From: Competibacter sp963695105
GTDB lineage: Bacteria; Pseudomonadota; Gammaproteobacteria; Competibacterales; Competibacteraceae
Direction of reading: 5' to 3'
Assembly: GCA_963695105.1 (NCBI GenBank)
Contig: CAVOGC010000004.1
Span: 1 to 64,000 of the forward strand
Length of the DNA stretch: 64,000 nt
Part shown: in pieces, positions 43,667 to 50,711 of the stretch
How positions within the stretch are numbered: position 1 is the stretch's first letter
How the letters are laid out: every line of letters begins with the position of its first letter
Notes under the pieces: generated by a model
Told to the model about the DNA's origin: nothing
Database searches by the model: none
The model's input: the letters and a program-made list of their open reading frames with translations, nothing else
Program-made: the position numbers and the translations under genes

Positions 43667-44014
43667 TCAGGCTGGATGGTTCCCGGATGCTTCCGCTTCT
43701 TCGCGGGTCGATATCAGGCAGGCTTCCGGATGCCCGGCGCAGCAATTCTCGGTCAGATACCCCAGCACGGCGTTGATCGCGGCAAAGTCGGCGGAATAGA
43801 TCAGCGAGCGGCTTTGCCGGATCCGTTGCACCAGGCCCGCGTGCTGTAGCGTTTTCAGATGAAACGACAAAGTTGGCGGCGGCAAACCGAAGCGCTCGCC
43901 GATCTGCCCGGCTGGCGCGCCGGCGGCGCCGATTTCCACCAGATAGCGAAAGATGTCCAGGCGCGTCTCCTGTGCCAATGCGCCGAGCGCGGTCAATACG
44001 GCTGATTTTTTCAT
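43667..44014 (-). CDS. arsR: ArsR-family arsenite-responsive repressor
   Basis: 115 residues with a winged helix DNA-binding domain (TRLDIFRYLVEIG, GLPPPTLSFHLKTLQHAGL, SRSLIYSAD). The C terminus carries Cys91, Cys92 and Cys99 (ENCCAGHPEAC). This is the arsenite site of the Acidithiobacillus-type ArsR rather than the CxC in the DNA-recognition helix used by E. coli ArsR. It is divergent from acr3, which it should repress until As(III) binds. Together with the second ArsR at 47787 the island has both sensor architectures. Confidence 0.9.
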   Translation of the reverse strand: MKKSAVLTALGALAQETRLDIFRYLVEIGAAGAPAGQIGERFGLPPPTLSFHLKTLQHAGLVQRIRQSRSLIYSADFAAINAVLGYLTENCCAGHPEACLISTREEAEASGNHPA

Positions 44015-44226
44015 AACGTTGCCATCTTGGAAGCAAATACCGATCTGTCAAGATGTTCAGCCGGATCGGAATATCCTCGGTCAAGGCGTCGTGCACCGAT
44101 TCCAGTCGCGACAGCCGATTATCGGTCGCCGGTCCACCCCCCGGATTCCAATTCTGGCGGGGTTGATTCGCTCTATAATTTTTATTATTTTAAAAATATA
44201 AAATATTTGATTGGAGCATCCGCTTT
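44015..44226. promoter_or_regulatory. Divergent arsR/acr3 control region
   Basis: Next to arsR is the interrupted palindrome CATCTTG-N19-CAAGATG (44023-44029 and 44049-44055), a candidate operator. Towards acr3 there is a perfect TATAAT at 44174-44179 followed by a very AT-rich run containing AAATATTT (44201-44208). A ribosome site GGAG (44213-44216) lies ten bases before the 23-codon arsC remnant. Confidence 0.5.
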
Positions 44227-44298
44227 ATGAGTGATCGTGCCTGCCACGTACTTTTTCCCTGCGCCGGCAATGCGACCCGCGACATCTGGAGGCGCTGA
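44227..44298 (+). pseudogene. 23-codon arsC remnant coupled to acr3
   Basis: MSDRACHVLFPCAGNATRDI then WRR and a stop. This is the first part of a low-molecular-weight-type arsenate reductase, including a recognisable but altered C-x5-R loop (CAGNATR against CTGNSxR), cut off right after it. Its TGA overlaps the acr3 ATG (TGATG), and its ribosome site is intact. It is probably still translated and may help acr3 translation. The intact arsC lies 1.3 kb downstream. Confidence 0.7.
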
Positions 44299-45392
44299 TG
44301 GAGCACGGTGAAGTCAACGCCAAAGCGGCAGAAGACATGCAACTGGGCGTGTTCGAGCGCTACCTAACGCTGTGGGTGGCGCTGTGCATCGTGGCCGGCA
44401 TCGTGCTGGGGCACTTCCTGCCGGGCGCGTTCCAGCTCATTGGCAAGCTGGAGATTGCCCAAGTCAACCTGCCGGTGGCGGTGCTGATCTGGCTGATGAT
44501 CATCCCGATGCTGGTCAAGATCGACTTCGCCGCGCTGCGCGAGGTCGGGCAATACTGGCGTGGGATCGGCGTCACTCTGTTCATCAATTGGGGCGTCAAG
44601 CCGTTTTCGATGGCTTTGCTGGGCTGGCTGTTCGTCGGCGGGCTGTTCGCGCCACTGCTACCGGCGGATCAGATCGAGTCCTACATCGCCGGCTTGATCC
44701 TGCTGGCCGCCGCGCCCTGCACCGCGATGGTGTTCGTGTGGAGCAATCTGACCAAGGGCGAGCCGCATTTCACCCTAAGCCAAGTGGCGCTCAACGACAT
44801 CATCATGGTGTTCGCCTTCGGCCCCATCGTCGGTCTGCTGCTCGGCATGACGTCGATCATCGTACCGTGGGACACCCTGTTTCTGTCGGTGGTGCTGTAC
44901 ATCGTGATTCCCTTGATCATTGCCCAAGTCGTGCGCGGCGCGGTCCTGAAGTCCCAAGGCGCCATGGGATTGACGCGCCTGCTCGATGTGCTCGGCCCGA
45001 CCTCGCTCATCGCGCTGCTAACCACCTTGGTGTTGCTGTTCGGCTTCCAGGGCGAGCAGATCGTGAGGCAGCCGCTGGTGATTCTGCTGCTGGCGATTCC
45101 GATCCTGTTCCAGGTGTTTTTTAACGCCGGCCTGGCCTACTGGCTCAACCGCAAGGTCGGATCGCCACACTGCGTGGCCGGTCCTTCGGCCCTGATCGGC
45201 GCCAGCAATTTTTTCGAGCTGGCGGTGGCGGCGGCCATTGCGTTGTTCGGCTTCGAGTCCGGCGCGGCGCTGGCGACCGTGGTGGGTGTGCTCATCGAAG
45301 TGCCGGTGATGCTGATCGTCGCCGGGATCGTCAATCGCAGCCGCGCGTGGTACGAGCGGAGGCCGAGTCGGCCGGTGACGGAGACCGTTTAG
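44298..45392 (+). CDS. acr3: Arsenite efflux permease Acr3
   Basis: 364 residues with about 10 membrane helices. Exports As(OH)3 using the proton gradient. The conserved cysteine is Cys141 in LLAAAPCTAMVFVWSNLTKG, and the family blocks PVAVLIWLMIIPMLVKIDF, VALNDIIMVFAFGP, IGASNFFELAVAAAIALFG and VVGVLIEVPVML are present. A GGAGG site at 44288-44292 precedes the ATG, which overlaps the remnant ORF stop. Intact and full length. Confidence 0.96.
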   Translation: MEHGEVNAKAAEDMQLGVFERYLTLWVALCIVAGIVLGHFLPGAFQLIGKLEIAQVNLPVAVLIWLMIIPMLVKIDFAALREVGQYWRGIGVTLFINWGVKPFSMALLGWLFVGGLFAPLLPADQIESYIAGLILLAAAPCTAMVFVWSNLTKGEPHFTLSQVALNDIIMVFAFGPIVGLLLGMTSIIVPWDTLFLSVVLYIVIPLIIAQVVRGAVLKSQGAMGLTRLLDVLGPTSLIALLTTLVLLFGFQGEQIVRQPLVILLLAIPILFQVFFNAGLAYWLNRKVGSPHCVAGPSALIGASNFFELAVAAAIALFGFESGAALATVVGVLIEVPVMLIVAGIVNRSRAWYERRPSRPVTETV

Positions 45393-45410
45393 CTGTTTTT
45401 GGAGGCTGTT

Positions 45411-45488
45411 ATGAAGGTTTTCGAGATCATCCCCGTCACGCTCCATCCGGTGGGCGGGGCGGTGGGCGCCGTGGCTCAGCGCGGTTGA
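45411..45488 (+). CDS. 25-codon ORF with strong ribosome site between acr3 and arsC
   Basis: A short frame (MKVFEIIPVTLHPVGGAV, then GAVAQRG) starts six bases after a perfect GGAGG, 18 bases behind acr3. It has no family-like feature that I recognise. It may be a truncated third ars gene, comparable to the arsC remnant, or a small peptide. A 16-bp perfect palindrome overlaps its stop codon. Confidence 0.4.
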   Translation: MKVFEIIPVTLHPVGGAVGAVAQRG

Positions 45489-45502
45489 CGGAGCGCTCCG
45501 TC
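45487..45502. repeat. Perfect 16-bp palindrome GACGGAGCGCTCCGTC
   Basis: Loop-less perfect palindrome between acr3 and arsC. It could be a processing hairpin, a protein-binding site or the scar of a rearrangement. Confidence 0.5.
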
Positions 45503-45553
45503 GGGTTCGTTCAGCCGCATTCATGCCCCTCAACCCTAGCTGAAAAGTGAATC

Positions 45554-46033
45554 ATGAACGTTCTGTTTCTCTGCACCGGCAATTCCTGCCGCTCGATTCT
45601 GGGCGAAGCCACCTTCAATCATCTCGCGCCGCCGGGTTGGAAGGCCCTGAGCGCTGGAAGCCATCCGACCGGCCAAGTCCACCCGCGTTCGCTGGCCTTG
45701 CTGGCGCGCGAGGGTATCTCGACCGAGGGCTATCACAGCAAATCCTGGGACGATCTGCCGCTGACGCCCGACATCGTGATTACGGTCTGCGCCAGCGCGG
45801 CGGGCGAAATCTGCCCAGCCTATCTGGGTCCGGTACTGCGCGCGCATTGGGGCGTGGACGACCCGGCCCACGCCACCGGCGCCGACGGGGAAATCGACGC
45901 TGCCTTCATGCGAGCCTATCGGGTGCTGCGCACTCGCATCGAGGCTTTTTTCGCCTTGCCGCTGATCGAGTTGCGGCAGGATCGCGCTCGCCTGAAGGTA
46001 GCGTTGGAGCGCATCGGCGCACTGCCGTCGTAG
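45554..46033 (+). CDS. arsC: Arsenate reductase ArsC (low-molecular-weight phosphatase type)
   Basis: 159 residues. Reduces arsenate to arsenite for export by Acr3. The P-loop is CTGNSCR (Cys7 to Arg13), and two further cysteines, Cys79 (VITVCASA) and Cys87 (GEICPAY), are placed as in the thioredoxin-coupled S. aureus-type enzyme. Asp in VDDPAH is the general acid. The start at 45554 gives the usual MNVLFLCTGNS opening. It lies 161 bp behind acr3 and is immediately followed by a decayed acr3 end. Confidence 0.94.
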   Translation: MNVLFLCTGNSCRSILGEATFNHLAPPGWKALSAGSHPTGQVHPRSLALLAREGISTEGYHSKSWDDLPLTPDIVITVCASAAGEICPAYLGPVLRAHWGVDDPAHATGADGEIDAAFMRAYRVLRTRIEAFFALPLIELRQDRARLKVALERIGALPS

Positions 46034-46039
46034 TCGGCG

Positions 46040-46132
46040 GCCATGGTTGGCGTCCTGATCGAAGTGTCGGCGACGCTTGGCGGACAGCCAGCGCCGTCAA
46101 TCGCGGACCTGGACGGCACGAGGAAGGAATGA
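46040..46132 (+). pseudogene. Decayed 3' end of a second acr3
   Basis: Just after the arsC stop, the plus strand encodes MVGVLIEVSATL, matching the VVGVLIEVPVML near the C terminus of the intact Acr3. After a frameshift it continues as VNRGPGRHEEG, matching VNRSRAWYERR at the extreme C terminus. About 12 codons plus 11 codons are recognisable. It indicates that a second acr3 once followed arsC. Confidence 0.65.
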
Positions 46133-46145
46133 CCATCCACCGCTG

Positions 46146-47048
46146 CTAAAAAGCGGTATTGAGCAGGTTCGAGGGTGAATACTGATCGGTCAGGATGCGC
46201 GCATTCGGATCCCAGTCGCGCTCGGTGGAGAACAGCGGCATCAGCCAATCGCCGCCAAAGCCAAGCGGTTCCAGGTTCTTTTCGAGCAAACCGGCATTCC
46301 GGCCAATCGCATCGAGCGCGGGAAGCCCGTCCATTTTGACCAGAATGATGCGGTTTTTCAGCTTGACCCGGAGGTTGTAGAAAGGTCCAAACACCGCCTG
46401 ATAAGTCGTCGATTCGTGGTGATACAGGCGACTGCTCGAAAAGGTATTCGCCGCCAGAACACCATCCGCCGTCAACAAGGACTTGACTTCGGATAGAAAT
46501 TCCTGGGTTAGCAGATGCTCGGGAATATATTCGTGATCGAAGGCATCCAGCATGATCAGATCGTATCGCCGGCCGGACTTGCCCGCGCGTTTCACGAATA
46601 CCCGCCCGTCCTCCTCGAACACCTGGATCTGCTGGCTCGGGTTGAAGCCGAAAAATTCCCTCGCGACCTTCACCACCGCCGGATCGATTTCCACAATATC
46701 GATTTCGGCATCGGGAAGCATCCTGGCCAACGCCGTCGGCAACACGCCTCCCCCCAACCCGATCACCAGGATTTTGTGGGGATTGGGATTCAGATACAGC
46801 CCGCCCATCATCATCTTGGTATAGGCAAAGAAGAACTGGTTGGGATCGTCCAGGAACTGACAGGTTTGTCTGGCGGTTTGGTGGCGCCGGCTGAAACTCA
46901 TGCACCGCTGACCGTCCTCTTCGTAGACGACGATATTCCGATAAAGGGACTTTTCGGTGTGAACGACGGTCATGGCAACGGCAGGCGGCGTTGCCGCGAA
47001 CGAAGCGAACAGCGCAAGCAGCGTGTTGAGCCTATTACCTTGGCGCAT
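46146..47048 (-). CDS. Spermidine synthase-like methyltransferase-fold protein, exported or anchored
   Basis: 300 residues. An N-terminal hydrophobic segment (LNTLLALFASFAATPPAVA) looks like a signal peptide. A spermine/spermidine synthase-type Rossmann domain follows with KILVIGLGGGVLPTALARML, IDIVEIDPAVVKVAREFFGF and YDLIMLDAFDHEYIPEHL. The usual polyamine site cannot be verified. It overlaps the preceding membrane-protein gene by 14 bp, and together they equal the known single-chain proteins with a membrane part joined to a spermidine synthase domain. A periplasmic location would be odd for a SAM-type enzyme, so its function is uncertain. Confidence 0.8.
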   Translation of the reverse strand: MRQGNRLNTLLALFASFAATPPAVAMTVVHTEKSLYRNIVVYEEDGQRCMSFSRRHQTARQTCQFLDDPNQFFFAYTKMMMGGLYLNPNPHKILVIGLGGGVLPTALARMLPDAEIDIVEIDPAVVKVAREFFGFNPSQQIQVFEEDGRVFVKRAGKSGRRYDLIMLDAFDHEYIPEHLLTQEFLSEVKSLLTADGVLAANTFSSSRLYHHESTTYQAVFGPFYNLRVKLKNRIILVKMDGLPALDAIGRNAGLLEKNLEPLGFGGDWLMPLFSTERDWDPNARILTDQYSPSNLLNTAF

Positions 47049-47637
47049 TTTTGGAATTCCCGAAAAAAAGGGCGAGCAGTCCCAGGACCAGCGAAATACC
47101 GACCAGGCCAATCAGAATCTGATTGATCTCGAAATAGAGCACGAGATAAAACGACGTCAGGATGGTTCCCGCCGCGCTGCCGAAGGTCGAGACGAAATAA
47201 AGCAGTCCGGCGCAATGACCGCTCCGTTGCGATTCGCTCACCAGCAGGCGAACCGCGTAGGGAGACACCATGCCCGCTATCGCGGTCGGGATGAAGAACA
47301 GCAGAGTCGCGGATGCCAGCGAGCCGTAACGGGGATCCTGAATCCGATCGAAGAGCCAGTCGAGAAGCGGATCGGCCAGGAAAATCACCGGGATCGCGGC
47401 CATCGCTCCGGCGATCAAAATCGACGCCATCCGGGGCAAGGACGGGTGATACAGCGACCAACGACCGCCCAGCAGATAGCCGACCGACAGCGCCAGCATG
47501 AACACCGTGATCACACCTCCCCAGACGTAGATGCTGTTGCCAAAATTCGGGGCGAGAATGCGCCCGCTCAACAATTCGATGGCCATCACCAGAAATCCAG
47601 ACCATCCGGCAATCAGGAATACGAAAAAACGATGCAA
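47035..47637 (-). CDS. Polytopic membrane protein, partner of the spermidine synthase-like gene
   Basis: 200 residues with six or seven hydrophobic segments. The opening FFVFLIAGWSGFLVMAIELL and the SGRILAPNFGNSIYVWGGVI stretch are typical of the membrane half of fused membrane-spermidine synthase proteins. It ends with a charged tail and stop inside the next gene's start. Because the next gene has its own signal-like segment, this looks like two true genes rather than one broken by a frameshift. It is divergent from the second arsR. Confidence 0.82.
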   Translation of the reverse strand: MHRFFVFLIAGWSGFLVMAIELLSGRILAPNFGNSIYVWGGVITVFMLALSVGYLLGGRWSLYHPSLPRMASILIAGAMAAIPVIFLADPLLDWLFDRIQDPRYGSLASATLLFFIPTAIAGMVSPYAVRLLVSESQRSGHCAGLLYFVSTFGSAAGTILTSFYLVLYFEINQILIGLVGISLVLGLLALFFGNSKNAPR

Positions 47638-47726
47638 AATCTAATCCTCGCAACGGGTTAGGCCTCCGGTACCTGCATCGCCGCCAGCCTTGGCGAGACT
47701 ATCATAACAAGCGATTTCACTCGGAC

Positions 47727-47770
47727 TTGCAATTATTCTGGATCGTGATATATGTTTATATTCGAATATA
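47727..47770 (+). promoter_or_regulatory. Promoter and operator of the second arsR
   Basis: TTGCAA (47727-47732) and TATATG (47749-47754), 16 bp apart, form a plausible sigma-70 promoter. The perfect 14-bp palindrome TATATTCGAATATA (47757-47770) covers the likely transcription start, an ideal place for an ArsR-type dimer to repress. Confidence 0.6.
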
Positions 47771-47786
47771 CGGATTAACAAGCATC

Positions 47787-48137
47787 ATGCCTCATGCTCA
47801 CCGGTTTTTCCAAGCCTTGGCCGATACCACGCGGCTGCGCTGCCTGATGTTGATGGTGGCGGAAGACGAAGTCTGCGTCTGTGAAATGGCCCACGCTCTG
47901 GGTGAGATTCAGCCCAAGGTGTCGCGGCATCTGGCGGCGCTGCGCATGGCCGGTTTCGTTCTCGACCGCCGGGAAGCTCAGTGGATTTACTACCGCCTGC
48001 ACCCGGAACTTCCCGACTGGATGCGGGAGATTCTCTTGACCTGCCAGCGAGCGCTGGCCGAGCAAGCACCGTTTTGCGCCGACCGCGCCGCGCTGGCCGA
48101 CATGCCTAACCGTCCTCAACGCCGTTGCGCGGCCTAA
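47787..48137 (+). CDS. ArsR-family repressor with CxC sensor motif
   Basis: 116 residues. The arsenite-binding Cys30 and Cys32 lie in DEVCVCEMAHALGE, as in E. coli ArsR (ELCVCDL), followed by the recognition helix QPKVSRHLAALRMAGFVLD and the wing QWIYYRL. Start at the ATG 47787; the longer frame upstream runs through the promoter. It is followed after 15 bp by the ArsP-like permease and should control it. Confidence 0.9.
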   Translation: MPHAHRFFQALADTTRLRCLMLMVAEDEVCVCEMAHALGEIQPKVSRHLAALRMAGFVLDRREAQWIYYRLHPELPDWMREILLTCQRALAEQAPFCADRAALADMPNRPQRRCAA

Positions 48138-48152
48138 GCGAGGCATCCTCTC

Positions 48153-49535
48153 ATGACGACTCTATCCACTTCTCCCGCATCGGCGAGCGCCTTTGCCGAT
48201 GCTCTGAATCGGCTACGTGCCGTGGCGCGGGACAACCCGTCCGAATTCAAATGGTTGGGCGGCATTCTGGCGGTGTTCCTGCTGGTGTTCTTTATGCCGG
48301 TGGGCGCTGGACGCTTCGACAGCGCCATCCTGGAAGGACTGGCGCTGCTGAACTGGTATGCCCGCGAGCATGTGATGCTCTGCCTGGCGCCGGCGTTTTT
48401 CATCGCCGGGGCTATCGCGGTGTTCATCAGCCAGGATGCGGTGATGAAATACCTCGGTCCCGCCGCCCATAAGGTCGCCGCTTATGGCGTCGCCTCGGTG
48501 TCCGGCTCGATTCTGGCGGTGTGTTCCTGCACCGTGCTACCGCTGTTCGGCGGCATCTACCGGCGCGGCGCGGGACTGGGACCGGCGATTGCGTTTCTCT
48601 ATTCCGGCCCGGCGATCAACGTGCTGGCCATCGTGTTGACCGCCCAAATTCTCGGGGTGGAACTCGGCGTGGCGCGGGCGGTGGGTGCGATCGTCTTCGC
48701 GCTGGTTATCGGCTTAATCATGAATTGGATTTACCGCCGCGACGAGCAGACGCGAGCGGCCAATCAGAAAGGTTTTGCGCTGAGCGCCGACCAGGGCCGG
48801 CCATTGGGCGACACGGCAGCATTTTTCGCGCTGATGATCGCCGTCCTCGTGCTCGCCAATTGGGCACCGGCCAGCGCCGAAGACAGTGCTGTCTGGCACG
48901 CGATTTTTGCCTGGAAATGGCCGCTGACCGCACTGGCGGGCGTGGGCTTGGCCGGGCTGCTGGTCTGGCGCTGGCGGTGGCGCTGGCCACCGTTGGCGGT
49001 CACCGCGGGCGTGGTTGCGGTGGTGTCCTGGCTGGTTCCGCAACATCCCGAACTGGCGTTCAGCGCCGGCTTGATCGGTTTGACCTTGGCTGCCGCGACG
49101 CAGACCGGCGATGGTGAGGAATGGCTGAGTCAGATCTGGGGTTTCGCCAAACTGATCCTGCCGCTGTTACTGGTTGGGGTGCTGTTGGCCGGGTTCCTGC
49201 TGGGCCGTCCCGGTCACGAGGGCATCATCCCGTCCGAGTGGGTCAGCGCGGCGGTGGGCGGTAACTCGCTGGGGGCCAATATCTTGGCCGCGCTGGTCGG
49301 GGCGTTGATGTACTTCGCCACCCTGACCGAAGTGCCCATCGTGCAGGGTTTGCTCGGTGCGGGGATGGGTAAAGGCCCGGCTTTGGCCTTGCTGCTGGCC
49401 GGGCCGGCGCTGTCCTTACCGAACATGCTGGTCATTCGCGGCATTCTCGGCACCCAAAAGACCCTGGTTTATTGTGCGCTGGTGGTGGTCATGGCGACCC
49501 TCACCGGCGTCGTGTTTGGTACGTTTTATCCATAG
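48153..49535 (+). CDS. ArsP-like permease (DUF318 family)
   Basis: 460 residues with around 10 to 12 membrane segments. The family hallmark ILAVCSCTVLPLFGGIYRRG near residue 130 is present, as are FLYSGPAINVLAIVL, a second-half repeat (YFATLTEVPIVQGLLGAGMG) and LLLAGPALSLPNMLVIRGIL. Some members export trivalent organoarsenicals (ArsP), others are linked to copper or zinc; the ArsR neighbour favours arsenicals. A cytosolic CxxC protein gene follows after 13 bp. Confidence 0.88.
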   Translation: MTTLSTSPASASAFADALNRLRAVARDNPSEFKWLGGILAVFLLVFFMPVGAGRFDSAILEGLALLNWYAREHVMLCLAPAFFIAGAIAVFISQDAVMKYLGPAAHKVAAYGVASVSGSILAVCSCTVLPLFGGIYRRGAGLGPAIAFLYSGPAINVLAIVLTAQILGVELGVARAVGAIVFALVIGLIMNWIYRRDEQTRAANQKGFALSADQGRPLGDTAAFFALMIAVLVLANWAPASAEDSAVWHAIFAWKWPLTALAGVGLAGLLVWRWRWRWPPLAVTAGVVAVVSWLVPQHPELAFSAGLIGLTLAAATQTGDGEEWLSQIWGFAKLILPLLLVGVLLAGFLLGRPGHEGIIPSEWVSAAVGGNSLGANILAALVGALMYFATLTEVPIVQGLLGAGMGKGPALALLLAGPALSLPNMLVIRGILGTQKTLVYCALVVVMATLTGVVFGTFYP

Positions 49536-49548
49536 AGGCGTGAAAACC

Positions 49549-49785
49549 ATGATCAAGTTGCAAATTCTCGGTAGCGGTTGCGCGAAATGCGCCACCCTCG
49601 GCCAACATGCCATTGATGCCGCTCAGGCGTTGGGCCTGGAGTATGAGTTGGAGAAAGTGACTGATATGAACGCCATCATTGACGCGGGGGTGATGAGTAC
49701 GCCGGCGCTGACGGTGAATGGGGAGATTAAAAGCACCGGCAAGGTGCTATCGATGGAAGAGATCAAAAAGCTGTTGAGTGCCTGA
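49549..49785 (+). CDS. Small thioredoxin-like CxxC protein
   Basis: 78 residues of the redox-active disulfide protein/TM0996-type thioredoxin fold, with active-site Cys11 and Cys14 in GSGCAKCATLGQ and the cis-Pro segment MSTPALTVNGEIKSTGKV. Such genes regularly follow ArsP-type permeases and may supply reduced thiols or pass the metalloid to the permease. Start at 49549 after GAGG. Last gene of the arsenic island. Confidence 0.9.
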   Translation: MIKLQILGSGCAKCATLGQHAIDAAQALGLEYELEKVTDMNAIIDAGVMSTPALTVNGEIKSTGKVLSMEEIKKLLSA

Positions 49786-49861
49786 CGCCTTTTGCCCGCT
49801 CAAGGCGCGAACCCGTATTGCGCGCCTACCTTTAACGGCGGGACCGGGGCGGGCGTGATTT

Positions 49862-50152
49862 TTATGGGCCTGCCACGCCCGGCGGCAACTGCCTGGGCGC
49901 GACGATACGCCAGCGCTTGTCGCGGCCGGTTTCGCCGGCCAGCAAGGTCACCTGATGTTTCGCCACCCCGAACAGCTCGGCCAAAAAAGCGCGCAGATGG
50001 ACATTGGCCCGGCCATCCACGGGCGGGGCGGTAATGCGGACCCGGAAGCGGTCGTCCCGCAATCCCATCCATTCGTCGCGGCTGGCGCGCGGCTGTGCCC
50101 GTACCCGCAGCAGCAGGTCGTTGCCCGCCCAGCAATACCCGCCAGCCTCCAT
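49862..50152 (-). CDS. yggU: YggU-like DUF167 protein
   Basis: 96 residues. The DUF167 markers LLLRVRAQPRASRDEW, RITAPPVDGRANVHLRAFLA and LLAGETGRDKRWRI are all present. Function unknown. It sits four bases behind yggT, the widespread yggS-proC-yggT-yggU order. Confidence 0.93.
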   Translation of the reverse strand: MEAGGYCWAGNDLLLRVRAQPRASRDEWMGLRDDRFRVRITAPPVDGRANVHLRAFLAELFGVAKHQVTLLAGETGRDKRWRIVAPRQLPPGVAGP

Positions 50153-50156
50153 CGCC

Positions 50157-50711
50157 TCAGAGCAACCCGCTCCACATCCCCAGAAAATCCTGTAGTAGCA
50201 GGCTGACGAAAATCAGCGCCACCACCACCAGCACCGGCGATAAATCCACCCCGGAAACCGGCGGAATCAACCGGCGGGCCGGGCGCAGCAGCGGCGCGGT
50301 TAGTTGCGCCAGCACCCGCGCCGCCGGATGGTAGGGGTCGGGGTTGATCCAGCTCAGCACCGCCTGGATGATCACGCCCCACAGGTAGATGTTGATCAGC
50401 AGCTTGAGCAGCTCCATCACCGTGACCAGCAGCACGCCGCCGACGCCGGCGGACTGCCCGAACAACGCGGCCACCAGCATGACTTCGACCAGTTGCAGCG
50501 CGAACGCCAGCACCACCGAGGCCAGATCCAGTCCCCGGTAGCCGGGCACGAACCGGCGCAACAGCAGCAGTGGCGGATTGGTGATGCGCACCAGGAACTG
50601 CACCAGCGGATTGTAGAAATCGGCGCGCACGCATTGCAGCAGGAAGCGCAACATCACCGCCAGGATATAAAAACCGAAAACGGTCTGGATCAGGAAAACG
50701 GTGGCGGTCAC
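50157..50711 (-). CDS. yggT: YggT-family membrane protein
   Basis: 184 residues with four to five hydrophobic segments and two YGGT repeats (FLVRITNPPLLLLRRFVPGY and QLTAPLLRPARRLIPPVSGV). Linked in other bacteria to osmotic tolerance and cell shape, without a settled role. Start overlaps the proC stop by 4 bp. Confidence 0.93.
   Translation of the reverse strand: MTATVFLIQTVFGFYILAVMLRFLLQCVRADFYNPLVQFLVRITNPPLLLLRRFVPGYRGLDLASVVLAFALQLVEVMLVAALFGQSAGVGGVLLVTVMELLKLLINIYLWGVIIQAVLSWINPDPYHPAARVLAQLTAPLLRPARRLIPPVSGVDLSPVLVVVALIFVSLLLQDFLGMWSGLL

Noticed and set aside
47035..47111. Possible frameshift joining the membrane protein and the spermidine synthase-like protein
   Set aside because: The downstream protein has its own ATG and signal-like helix, and the overlap of 14 bp is a normal gene junction, so two genes are more likely than one broken gene.
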